Assembly (NCBI RefSeq): GCF_965279055.1
Contig: NZ_OZ257125.1
Span: 3,100,001 to 3,164,000 of the forward strand
Length of the DNA stretch: 64,000 bases
From: Hydrocarboniphaga sp965279055
GTDB lineage: Bacteria; Pseudomonadota; Gammaproteobacteria; Nevskiales; Nevskiaceae
Direction of reading: 5' to 3'
In this document: positions 52,274 to 61,243 of the stretch, in pieces
Layout: every line of letters starts with the position of its first letter
How positions within the stretch are numbered: the stretch's first letter is position 1
Position numbers and translations under genes: made by a program
Notes under the pieces: model-generated
What the model was told of the DNA's origin: nothing
What the model saw: the letters and a program-made list of their open reading frames with translations, nothing else
The model's database searches: none

Positions 52274-52300
52274 CGTCATTCCCGCGAAAGCGCGAATGAC
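52274..52300. repeat. REP-type unit, family C copy 4 (single, degenerate)
   Basis: GTCATTCCCGCGAAAGCGCG followed by AATGAC: a self-palindromic, shortened family C element between dcd and the DUF1624 gene. Confidence 0.65.
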
Positions 52301-52312
52301 CGCCTCCCCGGC

Positions 52313-52879
52313 TCAGGTCTTCGGCAGCGTGACGCCGGTCTGGCCCTGGTACTTGCCGCCGCGATCCTTGTAGCTGGTTTCGCAGATTTCGTCGGACTCC
52401 AGGAACAGCATCTGCGCGACGCCTTCGTTGGCATAGATTTTCGCCGGCAGCGGCGTGGTGTTGGAGAACTCCAGGGTCACGTGGCCTTCCCATTCCGGCT
52501 CCAGCGGCGTCACGTTGACGATGATGCCGCAGCGCGCGTAGGTGCTCTTGCCCAGGCAGATGGTCAGCACGCTGCGCGGGATGCGGAAGTACTCGACGGT
52601 GCGTGCCAGCGCGAACGAGTTCGGCGGGATGATGCACACCGGGCCCTTGACGTCGACGAAGGTTTTTTCGTCGAAGTTCTTCGGGTCGACGATGGTCGAG
52701 TTGATGTTGGTGAAGATCTTGAATTCGTCGGCGCAGCGCACGTCGTAGCCGTAGCTGGAGGTGCCGTAGCTGACGATCTTGCCATCGCCATTGGCCCGCA
52801 CCTGGCCGCCCTCGAAAGGCTCGATCATGCCGTGATCGCGCGCCATGCGTTTGATCCAGCGGTCGGATTTGATGCTCAT
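52313..52879 (-). CDS. dcd: dCTP deaminase
   Basis: Deaminates dCTP to dUTP, the main source of dUMP for thymidylate synthesis. 188 residues. N-terminal MSIKSDRWIKRMA, then GTSSYGYDVRCADEF, DPKNFDEKTF and NSFALARTVEYFRIPRSVL, with RCGIIVNVTPLEPEWEGH containing the catalytic Glu. C-terminal SYKDRGGKYQGQTGVTLP closes the active site. It is commonly next to mrp in gammaproteobacteria; here two genes lie between them. Confidence 0.97.
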   Translation of the reverse strand: MSIKSDRWIKRMARDHGMIEPFEGGQVRANGDGKIVSYGTSSYGYDVRCADEFKIFTNINSTIVDPKNFDEKTFVDVKGPVCIIPPNSFALARTVEYFRIPRSVLTICLGKSTYARCGIIVNVTPLEPEWEGHVTLEFSNTTPLPAKIYANEGVAQMLFLESDEICETSYKDRGGKYQGQTGVTLPKT

Positions 52880-52938
52880 GCGGCCAGCTGCCTATGCGTC
52901 GGTGTGGGCGCGCATTGTAGCCGGGCTCGTCGGCCGGC

Positions 52939-55029
52939 TCAGAACGCCTGCAGGTTGTCGACCGCCACCGGCGGCTCGGCGACGCCCAGCACCCGCGCCA
53001 GGGTCGCGCCGATCACGTCGATGTCGTTGTCGAAGGAGCCGTGGGCCAGCGCGATGGTCTGGCCGGCGGCCGTGCCGGTGCGCACCAGCTTGTCCTTGTG
53101 CACCTGCAGCGCCACCGCGCCGGCGGCGGCGAAAGCGCGCCACTGCGCGAGGTCGGCCTGCGTCGCCTCGCTGGCGTTCCACAGCCTGGTATCGCTGTCG
53201 GCGCCGACCGCGTGCCAGGCCGCCTCCATGCCCAGCAGCGGCATCTTGTGCAGGCTCTCGAGCGCGCGGCTGACCAGGTACAGCAGCGATTTGGCGTAAG
53301 GCCCGACGGTATCGGCGAGTTCGCGCTCGTTGCTCATCAGGTCGACATGCAGGTCGGCCGCCGCGAGCACGCCGTTGTTGACCGCGCCGATGTAGCGACG
53401 GTTGGCGAAGCCTACCGTGCAGGCCGGCGCGAACAGCGAGGTCGAGCGCACCGGCAGTGCCGGCTGCGCCGCGGTCGGCGCGCACAGATCCAGCAGATGG
53501 CCGAGCAGGATACCGCCGGCGCTGTGACCGACCAGATGGATCTCCAGTTTCGGCAGCGCCGCTTTCAGCGCGCGCAGTTGCTCGGCCAGCAGCCAAAGAC
53601 CGCTGCCGCCGTCGGCCGCGGCCTCGGCGTTCTGCTTGATCTGCATCCACACCGGCTTGACCAGCGCGCGCTCGGCCAGCGCCTCGATCGCGCGATCGGC
53701 CTGGTCGCGCGCCCATTCCCAGCCGCTGCCGACGATGCCGGCGCCGAACAGCTTGTCGGTGGTGTCGTGCAGCATGCCGACGATGCTCTCCCACACGCCG
53801 GTGCGCCAGGTAACGAACAGCGGATAGATATCGTTGGCGGCGAAGTACGGCGCCAGCACGCGAATGCGCTTGATCGACGCGGCCTCGTCGTTGAGTCCGC
53901 CGTGCGCGTAGATCGCGATGCGCGGGGTTTTCTGCAATTTCGCCTGTGACTTCAGCCAGGCCAGCGGCGAGTCGAACGCGGCGATCTTCACCGCGGCCTG
54001 CGCGTTCGGCGCGCTGATGTAGCGGTTCTGCGGCTCGCCGTTGTTGCCGAGCACCACCGAGTGTTCGTAGGCCGCAGCCTCGCTCCACGGCAGCACCGCC
54101 GGATAGGCCGCTGCCGCGGCGGCTTGCGGCACGATCGCCAGATTCGGCGCGGCCTGGCGGTCGCGCAGCGCCTCGCTGCTGCGGGTGCGCTCGGCGGCAG
54201 CGCCGAGCATCGGCGCGCCCATCGCCGCGACCCAGGCGTCGCTGCCGTGCAGCACCCAGTCCGCATACGTCAGCAGCGCGAAGCCATGAAAGCCCCATTG
54301 CCGGCCCCAGGAGTTCTGCACGATGAAGCCCTGCGGGGTGTAGCCGACCAGCGCGAAGGCATGGCCGTTCGGCGCGTTCTTGTGGCAGGCGATCACCGGC
54401 AGCGAGGCGGACTTCTGCGGCACCGCGGCCCAGCCGTCGTGCACCGAGGCGGCGACATAGATCGCGCCAACCTCGTGTATCGCCGCCTGCATGTCGGCAA
54501 TCGACGAGCTGTCGACGCGGTAATACGCGCCCAGCGGCCGCAGCGCCGCGTCCTGCTCCCAGCCTTTTTTCGGCGCGACGAACTCGCCGTTTTTATCGGC
54601 GTAAGGCCACAGCGCCGCGCTGCAGACGCCGTGACGATGCCAGCCCTTCATCGCGCCGCGGCAGCTCGATCCGTCGTAGTCCTCGCCCGGCCACTCGTCG
54701 TACTGGCGCGCCAGTTGGTAGAGCATGCGCGGACTGACGCTGGCCTGCCTCTGCTTCGACCGCGGCGCGTTGCGCCAGGCGATGAAATTGATCACGCCGG
54801 CCAGGCCAAAGCCGGTGCAGGCGCCCTCGGAGCCCTGATTCAGCACCAGACCCTGCGCGGCGATGTCCGCGCAGAACCCGGCGAGCTTGCGCGGCTCCGG
54901 CGTCTGCGCCGGCAAGGCGATCAGCGGCGGTGTGTAGACGCGGTCGCGAAAGTCGACGCGATCCGGGCGCGCATCGAAGCGACGCCCGCTGTCGCCGATC
55001 GTCGGCAGCACTTGCTTGCTGGTGGCCAT
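52939..55029 (-). CDS. fusion of papain-like peptidase and alpha/beta hydrolase
   Basis: A 696-residue two-domain protein without a signal peptide. Residues about 40-260 form a C1-like peptidase: Cys71 in NQGSEGACTGFG, His223 in NGHAFALVGY and Asn239 in IVQNSWGRQWG. Residues about 365-560 form an alpha/beta hydrolase: IAIYAHGGLNDE and the nucleophile elbow LVGHSAGGILLG (Ser503). The start at 55029 has AGGGAGAG. It lies, with a GST gene, between dcd and mrp, which are often adjacent elsewhere, so it is probably an insertion in this lineage. Neither substrate is known. A two-activity effector or a self-processing lipase are options. Confidence 0.8.
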   Translation of the reverse strand: MATSKQVLPTIGDSGRRFDARPDRVDFRDRVYTPPLIALPAQTPEPRKLAGFCADIAAQGLVLNQGSEGACTGFGLAGVINFIAWRNAPRSKQRQASVSPRMLYQLARQYDEWPGEDYDGSSCRGAMKGWHRHGVCSAALWPYADKNGEFVAPKKGWEQDAALRPLGAYYRVDSSSIADMQAAIHEVGAIYVAASVHDGWAAVPQKSASLPVIACHKNAPNGHAFALVGYTPQGFIVQNSWGRQWGFHGFALLTYADWVLHGSDAWVAAMGAPMLGAAAERTRSSEALRDRQAAPNLAIVPQAAAAAAYPAVLPWSEAAAYEHSVVLGNNGEPQNRYISAPNAQAAVKIAAFDSPLAWLKSQAKLQKTPRIAIYAHGGLNDEAASIKRIRVLAPYFAANDIYPLFVTWRTGVWESIVGMLHDTTDKLFGAGIVGSGWEWARDQADRAIEALAERALVKPVWMQIKQNAEAAADGGSGLWLLAEQLRALKAALPKLEIHLVGHSAGGILLGHLLDLCAPTAAQPALPVRSTSLFAPACTVGFANRRYIGAVNNGVLAAADLHVDLMSNERELADTVGPYAKSLLYLVSRALESLHKMPLLGMEAAWHAVGADSDTRLWNASEATQADLAQWRAFAAAGAVALQVHKDKLVRTGTAAGQTIALAHGSFDNDIDVIGATLARVLGVAEPPVAVDNLQAF

Positions 55030-55172
55030 GCGTTCTCTCCCTGAAACCACGGCTCGGCGGCCTCGCCGGTCTGTGCACGAACGCTAGCGCGTCACCGGCC
55101 GCGCCGCTATCGGCATTCGTCACATCCGCGCTAGGCTCGATCGGATAAGAACAAAACCCGGGGAGCCGCTTC

Positions 55173-55814
55173 ATGCTGATCATTCACCATCTGGGCGTGT
55201 CGCAATCCGAGCGCATCGTCTGGCTTTGCGAAGAACTCGGCCTTCCCTACCAGCTCCAGCACTACGAGCGCGACGCGAAAAGCCGGCTGGCACCGCCCGA
55301 ATACCGCGCGCTGCATCCGATGGGCATCGCGCCGGTGATCAACGACGGCGCGGTGACGCTGGCCGAGTCCGGCGCGATCATCGAATACCTGCTGGCGAAA
55401 TACGGCCAGGGCCGGCTGGTGGTGGCGCCCGATCAGCCGAACTTTGCGGACTACCTGTTCTGGCTGCACTTCGCCAACGGCACGCTGATGCCGGCGGAAA
55501 TGAGCGGCCTGATGGCGGCGCGGCTCGGCCTGCAGGCCGACTCGCCGACGATGAAGGGCCTGATGAGCCGTGGCGAACGCGGCTTCGCGATGGTCGAGCA
55601 GCGCCTCGGCGAAAGCGCTTATTTCGCCGGCGCGCAGTTCACCGCAGCCGATGTGATCATGCTGTTCCCGCTGACGACGATGCGCGCCTTCTCGCGCCGC
55701 GATCTCGCCGCGTACCCGAACATTCGCGCCTACCTGCAGCGCATCGGCGCGCGGCCGGCGTATCGCCGGGCGATGGCCGCGGGTGATCCGGGAATGGAGC
55801 CGATGCTGGCTTGA
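55173..55814 (+). CDS. glutathione S-transferase
   Basis: A 213-residue two-domain GST. The thioredoxin-like N-domain reads LIIHHLGVSQSERIVWLCEEL with APVINDGAVTLAESGAIIEY, the glutathione-binding E-S motif (AESGAI). The helical C-domain includes YFAGAQFTAADVIMLFPLTT, the usual N-capping box (FTAAD). GGGGAG precedes the ATG. It is divergent from the papain-hydrolase gene and convergent with mrp. The substrate is unknown. Confidence 0.93.
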   Translation: MLIIHHLGVSQSERIVWLCEELGLPYQLQHYERDAKSRLAPPEYRALHPMGIAPVINDGAVTLAESGAIIEYLLAKYGQGRLVVAPDQPNFADYLFWLHFANGTLMPAEMSGLMAARLGLQADSPTMKGLMSRGERGFAMVEQRLGESAYFAGAQFTAADVIMLFPLTTMRAFSRRDLAAYPNIRAYLQRIGARPAYRRAMAAGDPGMEPMLA

Positions 55815-55845
55815 GTTGCGGTTGCTGCCACGCGTTTTTACGAAC

Positions 55846-56925
55846 TCAATCGTCCGAAACCGACAGGCTCGGAAACGCATCGACCTCGCCGTGCGCCAGC
55901 CGCGCGACCGCGCGCAGTGCGATGTCGCGATAGGCCTGCGCCGCCGCCGAAGCCGGATCGGCCACCACGGTCGGCGTGCCGCCGTCGGCCTGCTCGCGGA
56001 TCCTGCCGTCCAGCGGCAGGCGGCCGAGCAGCTCGACGCCGGTTTCGCGCGCCAGCTTGTCGCCGCCGCCCTGCCCGAAAATCGCGCTTTGATGGCCGCA
56101 GTTGGGGCAGCAGAAGACGCTCATGTTCTCGACCACGCCGAGTACGCTGACGTCGACCTTCTTGAACATCTCCAGGCCCTTGCGCGCGTCCAGCAGCGCG
56201 ATGTCCTGGGGCGTGGTGACGATCACCGCGCCGGACAGCGGGATCTTCTGCGACAGCGTCAGCGCGATGTCGCCGGTGCCCGGTGGCATGTCGATGATCA
56301 GATAGTCGAGATCGTCCCAGCGCGTTTCGGTCAGCAGCTGCATCAGCGCGGAGGTGACCATCGGCCCGCGCCAGATCGTCGGCTGCGAGTCGTCGATCAG
56401 GTAGCCGATGCTCATCGACTGCAGGCCGTGGGCGATCACCGGGTTCATGATCTTGCCGTCGGGCGACGTCGGCCTTGCGCTGCTGCCGAGCATGCGCGGC
56501 TGGCTGGGCCCGTAGATGTCGGCGTCGAGCAGGCCGACGCGCGCACCCTCGGCCTGCAGCGCCAGCGCCAGATTCACCGCGACCGTGGACTTGCCGACGC
56601 CGCCCTTGCCGCTGGCCACGGCGATGACGTTGCGGATCTGCGCCAGCGGCCGCAGGTTCTTCTGCACCGCGTGCGGCGTGACGCGCCAGCGCACCGAGAT
56701 GTCGCAGTCCAGGCCGGTGGCTTGCTCGATCCGCTCGCCGAGCGCGGCGGCCAGGACCGGCACGTGCTGTCCGGCCGGAAAACCCAGTTCGAGTTCGACA
56801 AGGGCGCGACGCCCCTGCTCTTCGGCGCGGCGCACCACGCCGGCGCTGATCAGGTCACGGCCAATCAGCGGATCGACGAAAGCCGCGAGCACGGCCTGCA
56901 AACGGGGAGCAAAACTGGCGGACAT
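55846..56925 (-). CDS. mrp: Mrp/ApbC Fe-S cluster carrier ATPase
   Basis: P-loop NTPase that binds and transfers [4Fe-4S] clusters. 359 residues. An N-terminal DUF59-like domain of about 90 residues precedes the deviant Walker A AVASGKGGVGKSTVAVNLAL. Further motifs are VGLLDADIYGPSQPRMLG, YLIIDMPPGTGDIALTL and the cluster-binding C-x-x-C in VFCCPNCGHQSAIFGQGGG. It could serve clusters made by the Isc genes at 9-13 kb. AGGGA lies before the ATG. Confidence 0.95.
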   Translation of the reverse strand: MSASFAPRLQAVLAAFVDPLIGRDLISAGVVRRAEEQGRRALVELELGFPAGQHVPVLAAALGERIEQATGLDCDISVRWRVTPHAVQKNLRPLAQIRNVIAVASGKGGVGKSTVAVNLALALQAEGARVGLLDADIYGPSQPRMLGSSARPTSPDGKIMNPVIAHGLQSMSIGYLIDDSQPTIWRGPMVTSALMQLLTETRWDDLDYLIIDMPPGTGDIALTLSQKIPLSGAVIVTTPQDIALLDARKGLEMFKKVDVSVLGVVENMSVFCCPNCGHQSAIFGQGGGDKLARETGVELLGRLPLDGRIREQADGGTPTVVADPASAAAQAYRDIALRAVARLAHGEVDAFPSLSVSDD

Positions 56926-57116
56926 GACGATCCCTGACCAAAAAAAGGGGCGCTGAGTCTAGCCGCCCTGCCCGGTGCCTGCGCCGCCTGCGTTCCGTCG
57001 CTGGGCGCCTGCCGCGAGCTGCGGCACGGTCTGGGACGAGTTTTGCATGCAAGTGTCATCGCGTAAGGGCATCATGAGGCTCGCCGCGTCATCGCCTTTA
57101 CCCGGGACTTGTGCCA

Positions 57117-58457
57117 ATGAATCTGCTCCGCAACGGAATGCGCCTGGGCGCGCTGCTGTTTTCGATCGCCACCACCACCGTCTGCACCCCGGCGCTGGCC
57201 CAGTCCGGCTGGGGCGTGTGGCTGACGCCGGACGCCAGCTGCACCGGCGACCAGGCCTGGTACGGCCAGCAGAACATCCAGAGCGAGCCCACCGGCATGC
57301 GCAACATCGCCTATCCGGAAGGCAACGCCACCTACTGGGCACGCGTGATCGACGGCCCCATCGGCAGCACGGTGACGATCAAGGGCCAGTTCCCGGCGGC
57401 GCGCTACATGGGCATCCAGGTCTACGACATCGAGCACAACGTGCGCAGCGCGATCGGCGACCAGGACATCAACCCGGACAGCGGCAGCAACAACCCGTTC
57501 CGCGCCGGCGCCACCGCCGAACTCGGCACCTATACCGTCAAGCTGGTGTTCGGCGCGACGCCGGCGACGCCGGCACCGAACACCATCTACTCGGACGGCC
57601 TGACCGAAATCGGCCTGCTCTACCGCGTCTACTACCCGAACAACGTCAAGAGCCTGATCGGCAGCACCACCTCGCCGGCGCTGCCGACGATCAAGCAGGA
57701 CGGCGTCAAGATGGCCACCTGCAAACCGCGGCCGATCCTGCCCAAGAGCGAAACCGTCAACGGCCACATCGACCAGTACGACTTCACCGGCACCATCCCG
57801 ACCGACACGCGGCCGGTGACCAACCCGCCGAGCCTGCTGCTGTCGATCACCAATCCGCTGACACCGTTCTATCCCAGCGCCGACAACAACTACATGTCGG
57901 CATTGATCAGCCGCCAGTTCATGACCGCGCCCTACGACTACAACATGGTGGTCATGCGGATGAAGACGCCGACGTACCCGAACACACAGCTGGGCGAGGC
58001 GCCGTGGCTGGCGACCACCGAGCGCCAGGTGCGTTTCTGGTCGGTGTGCGAAAACGAGCCGCTGACCACCGGCGTCACGCGCTGCCTGGCCGACGGCCAG
58101 AGCACGCCGCTGGACGGCTACGTCACCGTGGTGTTCTCCGATCCTTCGAACAAACCCAGCAGCTCGCAGCTGCAGACCTGGGGCGCGAGCTGGCTGCCGC
58201 TGGGGGCGCTGACCGCCAGCGACGTCGTCTACGACATCAACGGCAACCCCAAGACCAATGCCGACGGCATCTACTGGTACGGCTTCATCCTGTACCGGCA
58301 GACGCTCGCCAACCCGAACTGGACGCAATCGATGGCCGCGGTCGGCCAGCTGCCGCGCACGCAGGTCAAGGCCGCGATGGGCGACTACTACCCGAAGATC
58401 GGCTACTGCCGGAAGTCGGATTTCAAGAAACTGGGCGCGGGCTGCATCGGGCTGTGA
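57117..58457 (+). CDS. secreted hypothetical protein, Cys-containing
   Basis: A 446-residue exported protein: signal peptide LGALLFSIATTTVCTPALAQ, then SGWGVWLTPDASCTGDQAWY. The segments GNATYWARVIDGPIGSTVTI and FPAARYMGIQVYDIEHN suggest an all-beta fold; YRVYYPNN and LLSITNPLTPFYPSADNNYM follow. Six or so cysteines are spread along the mature protein. I do not recognise a named family. GTG 57111 is possible, but ATG 57117 is preferred. The 5' region can form GTAAGGGC/GCCTTTAC pairing (57063-57070 with 57094-57101). Confidence 0.75.
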   Translation: MNLLRNGMRLGALLFSIATTTVCTPALAQSGWGVWLTPDASCTGDQAWYGQQNIQSEPTGMRNIAYPEGNATYWARVIDGPIGSTVTIKGQFPAARYMGIQVYDIEHNVRSAIGDQDINPDSGSNNPFRAGATAELGTYTVKLVFGATPATPAPNTIYSDGLTEIGLLYRVYYPNNVKSLIGSTTSPALPTIKQDGVKMATCKPRPILPKSETVNGHIDQYDFTGTIPTDTRPVTNPPSLLLSITNPLTPFYPSADNNYMSALISRQFMTAPYDYNMVVMRMKTPTYPNTQLGEAPWLATTERQVRFWSVCENEPLTTGVTRCLADGQSTPLDGYVTVVFSDPSNKPSSSQLQTWGASWLPLGALTASDVVYDINGNPKTNADGIYWYGFILYRQTLANPNWTQSMAAVGQLPRTQVKAAMGDYYPKIGYCRKSDFKKLGAGCIGL

Positions 58458-58644
58458 GCAGCGCGCTTCATGCGGCACGAGTCCGCTGCGGCTGACAGAT
58501 TCGTTGGGGTCGCCAGGGGACAACGGGATTCTCGGGGATTTTCATGTGCAGCCTGACGGCGCGACGAAGCTCAGCGCGCCCGATCAGCAGTAGCGAACAG
58601 ACCGACGCAGGCTCGAAATCACATCGCTTCGGGGGAAGCAGACC

Positions 58645-59499
58645 ATGAAATATCGCAGCATCGCCGCCGTCACGCTGCTCATCTCCAGCGTCACCCGGCC
58701 GGCGTTCGCCGATCTTGACGACGGCCTGGTCGCCTACTTTCCGTTTGATGGAAACACCGCCGACGCCACCGCCAATCACAACGACGGCGTCAACATGGGC
58801 GCGACGCTGACAACGGATCACTACGGCAATCCGAACAGCGCCTACGCTTTCGACGGCACTGTCTACATCAGCGTGCCCAATTCGGAATCGCTGGCCTCGC
58901 TGAAGAAGCAGTACAGCGTGACCGCCTGGGTCAAGGTGGCCGCCTGGACCTATGCTCTGGCGCCGATGATCTGCAAGGGCACCACGCCGACGCATGCGCA
59001 GTACCGACCTTCGTTCAATGCAAGCGGCTACTTCGATCTGCACGGCGGTGTCGCGGTCGATACCAGCTTCAGCCCTGCGCTGAACACCTGGTATTTCATC
59101 GCCGCCACCTGGAATAACGGCACCGCCAAAGTCTTCGTCAACGGCGCGCAGATCGGCAAGGTGACCGGCGCGCTGCCGGTCGAGGTCAACGACGAAGCGC
59201 TTGAGATCGGTCGCGACCAGCCCGGCAGCGTGGAATATCTGAATGGCGCACTCGACGAGATTCGCATCTACAACCGCACGCTGTCAGAAGCGGAAATCAC
59301 CGAGCTGTACGGCCCGCCTCCGATCGGTGGCAGCGTCAAGGGGCTGAGCAGCAAGAGCGTGCTCTGCAAAAATCAGACAAGCTCGCAGTCGGTGACGATC
59401 CCGCTGAACGGCGTCAAAAGCTGGGATTGCACCGCCGCGGGCCTGACGGCGAACAGCGGCGACATCATCGTACAGACCGTCAAGGGCGTCTCGCCCTAG
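58645..59499 (+). CDS. secreted LamG/concanavalin A-like domain protein
   Basis: A 284-residue exported protein with signal peptide (AAVTLLISSVTRPAFA). The mature part is a LamG-like jelly roll: DGLVAYFPFDGNTADATANH, then YAFDGTVYISVPNSESLASL, YSVTAWVKVAAWT and WYFIAATWNNGTAKVFVNGA, ending YLNGALDEIRIYNRTLSEAE. These are the diagnostic strands of LamG_3. A 60-residue tail with two cysteines (VLCKNQ, WDC) follows. It probably binds carbohydrate outside the cell. GGGGAAG lies upstream of the ATG. Confidence 0.9.
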   Translation: MKYRSIAAVTLLISSVTRPAFADLDDGLVAYFPFDGNTADATANHNDGVNMGATLTTDHYGNPNSAYAFDGTVYISVPNSESLASLKKQYSVTAWVKVAAWTYALAPMICKGTTPTHAQYRPSFNASGYFDLHGGVAVDTSFSPALNTWYFIAATWNNGTAKVFVNGAQIGKVTGALPVEVNDEALEIGRDQPGSVEYLNGALDEIRIYNRTLSEAEITELYGPPPIGGSVKGLSSKSVLCKNQTSSQSVTIPLNGVKSWDCTAAGLTANSGDIIVQTVKGVSP

Positions 59500-59533
59500 G
59501 CTCGGCCGCTCTGGCGCGGATGCGCCAGCTGCT

Positions 59534-61090
59534 TCAATGCGCGCCCGGCGGCGGCGCGCTGCCCGGCTTCACCGGCCGCGTCATCCACAGCACCGGCAGC
59601 ATGCACATCGACAGGATGGCGAGCAGGTAGAAGTCGTCGATAAAGGCGAGCAGGCCGGCCTGGCGTGCGACTTCGCCGGCGATCACCGCCTGCGCGGCGA
59701 TGTCGCTGCCCAGTGAACTCAGCGACTGCATCGCGGACTGGTAGACCGGGTCGAGCACGCTGATGTGTTCGACCATCTGCGCCTGCTGTGTCTGCGTGCT
59801 GCGCGCCAGGTACGTCGTCACCAGCGAGATGCCGATGCCGCCGCCGATGTTGCGCGTCAGGTTGATGATCGCGGTGGCGCTGCCGATTTCGCTGCGCGGA
59901 ATCTGCGCGTAGGCGACGCTGTTGATCGGGATGAACAGGAAGGCCATGCCGCTCATCTGGAACATGCGCAGCAGCATCAGCTGGTTCTGCGAGATCGACA
60001 GGTCGATCTGCGTCAGCAGCAGCATCGCCGAACTCAGGCAGATCAGGCCGACGCTGCACAGGATGCGCGCATCGACCTTGCCGGCGAGGCGTCCGGCGAT
60101 CGGCATCATCATCACCGTCATCAGCGCCGCCGGCGACATCACGATGCCGGCCGACAGCGACGAGTAGCCGAGCAGGGTCTGCATCATCTGCGGCAGCAGC
60201 AGGGTCGCGCCGAGCATCACCAGGCCGATGCCGATCATGATCACGTTGGCCAGCGCGAAGTTGGCGTTGCCGAGCAGGCGCAGGTTGACGATCGGGTGCG
60301 GATGGCGCAGCTCGCGCCACACCAGCATGATCAGCGACACCACGGTGATCAGCAGCAGCGCCTGGATAAAACCCGAATGCAGCCAGTCTTCCTGCTGGCC
60401 CTTGTCGAGCATGATCTGCAGCGCGCCCATGCCGATGGCGATCAGGGCGAAGCCGAGGTAGTCGACCGTGAAGGTGGAGCTGCGTCGCTGCGCCTGTATC
60501 GCTTTCTGTTCGGGCGAATCCTTGACCAGGCCGCCGGCCAGCGTGATCAGCAGCAGGCCCAGCGGCGCGTTGATCAGGAAGATCCAGTGCCAGCTGAAAT
60601 TGTCGGTCAGCCAGCCTCCCAGCGTCGGGCCGATCGCCGGGCCTGCGATCACCGCCATGCCGTAGACCGCCAGCGCCGAACCGCGCTTCTCGGGCGGAAA
60701 CGAGTCCGCGAGGATAGCCTGCGACACCGGCTGCAGCGCGCCGCCGGCCAGGCCCTGGATCACGCGGCAGACGATCAGCATCGGCAGCGAGGTCGACATG
60801 CCGCAGGCCACCGAGGCCAGCGTGAACAGCGCCATCGAGCCGAGGTAGTAGCGCTTGCGGCCGAGCGTGTCCGACAGCCAGCCGGTCATCGGCAGGATGA
60901 TCGCGTTGGCCACCAGATAGCTGGTCAGCACCCAGGTCGCCTCGTCGCGGCTCGCGGCGAGCGTGCCGGCGATGTGGCCGAGCGAGACGTTGGCGACCGA
61001 GGTATCGAGCACCTCCATGAACGCGGCCATGCCGCAGACGAAGGCGATCAGGAACGTCGCGCCCTTGGGCTTGTCGGCGGTCGTGCTCAC
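59534..61090 (-). CDS. emrB: DHA2-family multidrug exporter, EmrB-like
   Basis: Proton-driven 14-span MFS exporter. About 518 residues. Motifs: MEVLDTSVANVSLGHIAGTL (motif D1 of DHA2), then LSDTLGRKRYYLGSMALFTL (motif A) and AVIAGPAIGPTLGGWLTDNF (motif C). It starts at GTG 61090; codons upstream belong to a palindromic repeat. It is the last gene of a MarR-TolC-EmrA-EmrB operon, but a 153-base gap with a family A repeat separates it from emrA. Confidence 0.93.
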   Translation of the reverse strand: MSTTADKPKGATFLIAFVCGMAAFMEVLDTSVANVSLGHIAGTLAASRDEATWVLTSYLVANAIILPMTGWLSDTLGRKRYYLGSMALFTLASVACGMSTSLPMLIVCRVIQGLAGGALQPVSQAILADSFPPEKRGSALAVYGMAVIAGPAIGPTLGGWLTDNFSWHWIFLINAPLGLLLITLAGGLVKDSPEQKAIQAQRRSSTFTVDYLGFALIAIGMGALQIMLDKGQQEDWLHSGFIQALLLITVVSLIMLVWRELRHPHPIVNLRLLGNANFALANVIMIGIGLVMLGATLLLPQMMQTLLGYSSLSAGIVMSPAALMTVMMMPIAGRLAGKVDARILCSVGLICLSSAMLLLTQIDLSISQNQLMLLRMFQMSGMAFLFIPINSVAYAQIPRSEIGSATAIINLTRNIGGGIGISLVTTYLARSTQTQQAQMVEHISVLDPVYQSAMQSLSSLGSDIAAQAVIAGEVARQAGLLAFIDDFYLLAILSMCMLPVLWMTRPVKPGSAPPPGAH

Positions 61091-61122
61091 GGGAGCCTGT
61101 CTGCCGACGCCGCAACAACACT

Positions 61123-61226
61123 CCGTTCGTCCCGAGTAGCGGGCTTGCCCGCGTATCGAGGGATGCGACCGAACTCGCAGGCGTCCCTCGATACGCTGCA
61201 AGCGGCTACTCGGGAGGAACGGGGGG
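61123..61226. repeat. BIME-like inverted repeat, family A copy 4
   Basis: Two inverted units around CCGTTCGTCCCGAGTAGCGG, between emrA and emrB within one operon. It may weaken distal emrB expression or stabilise the upstream mRNA. Confidence 0.87.
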
Positions 61227-61243
61227 TGATGAAAGACATCAAG

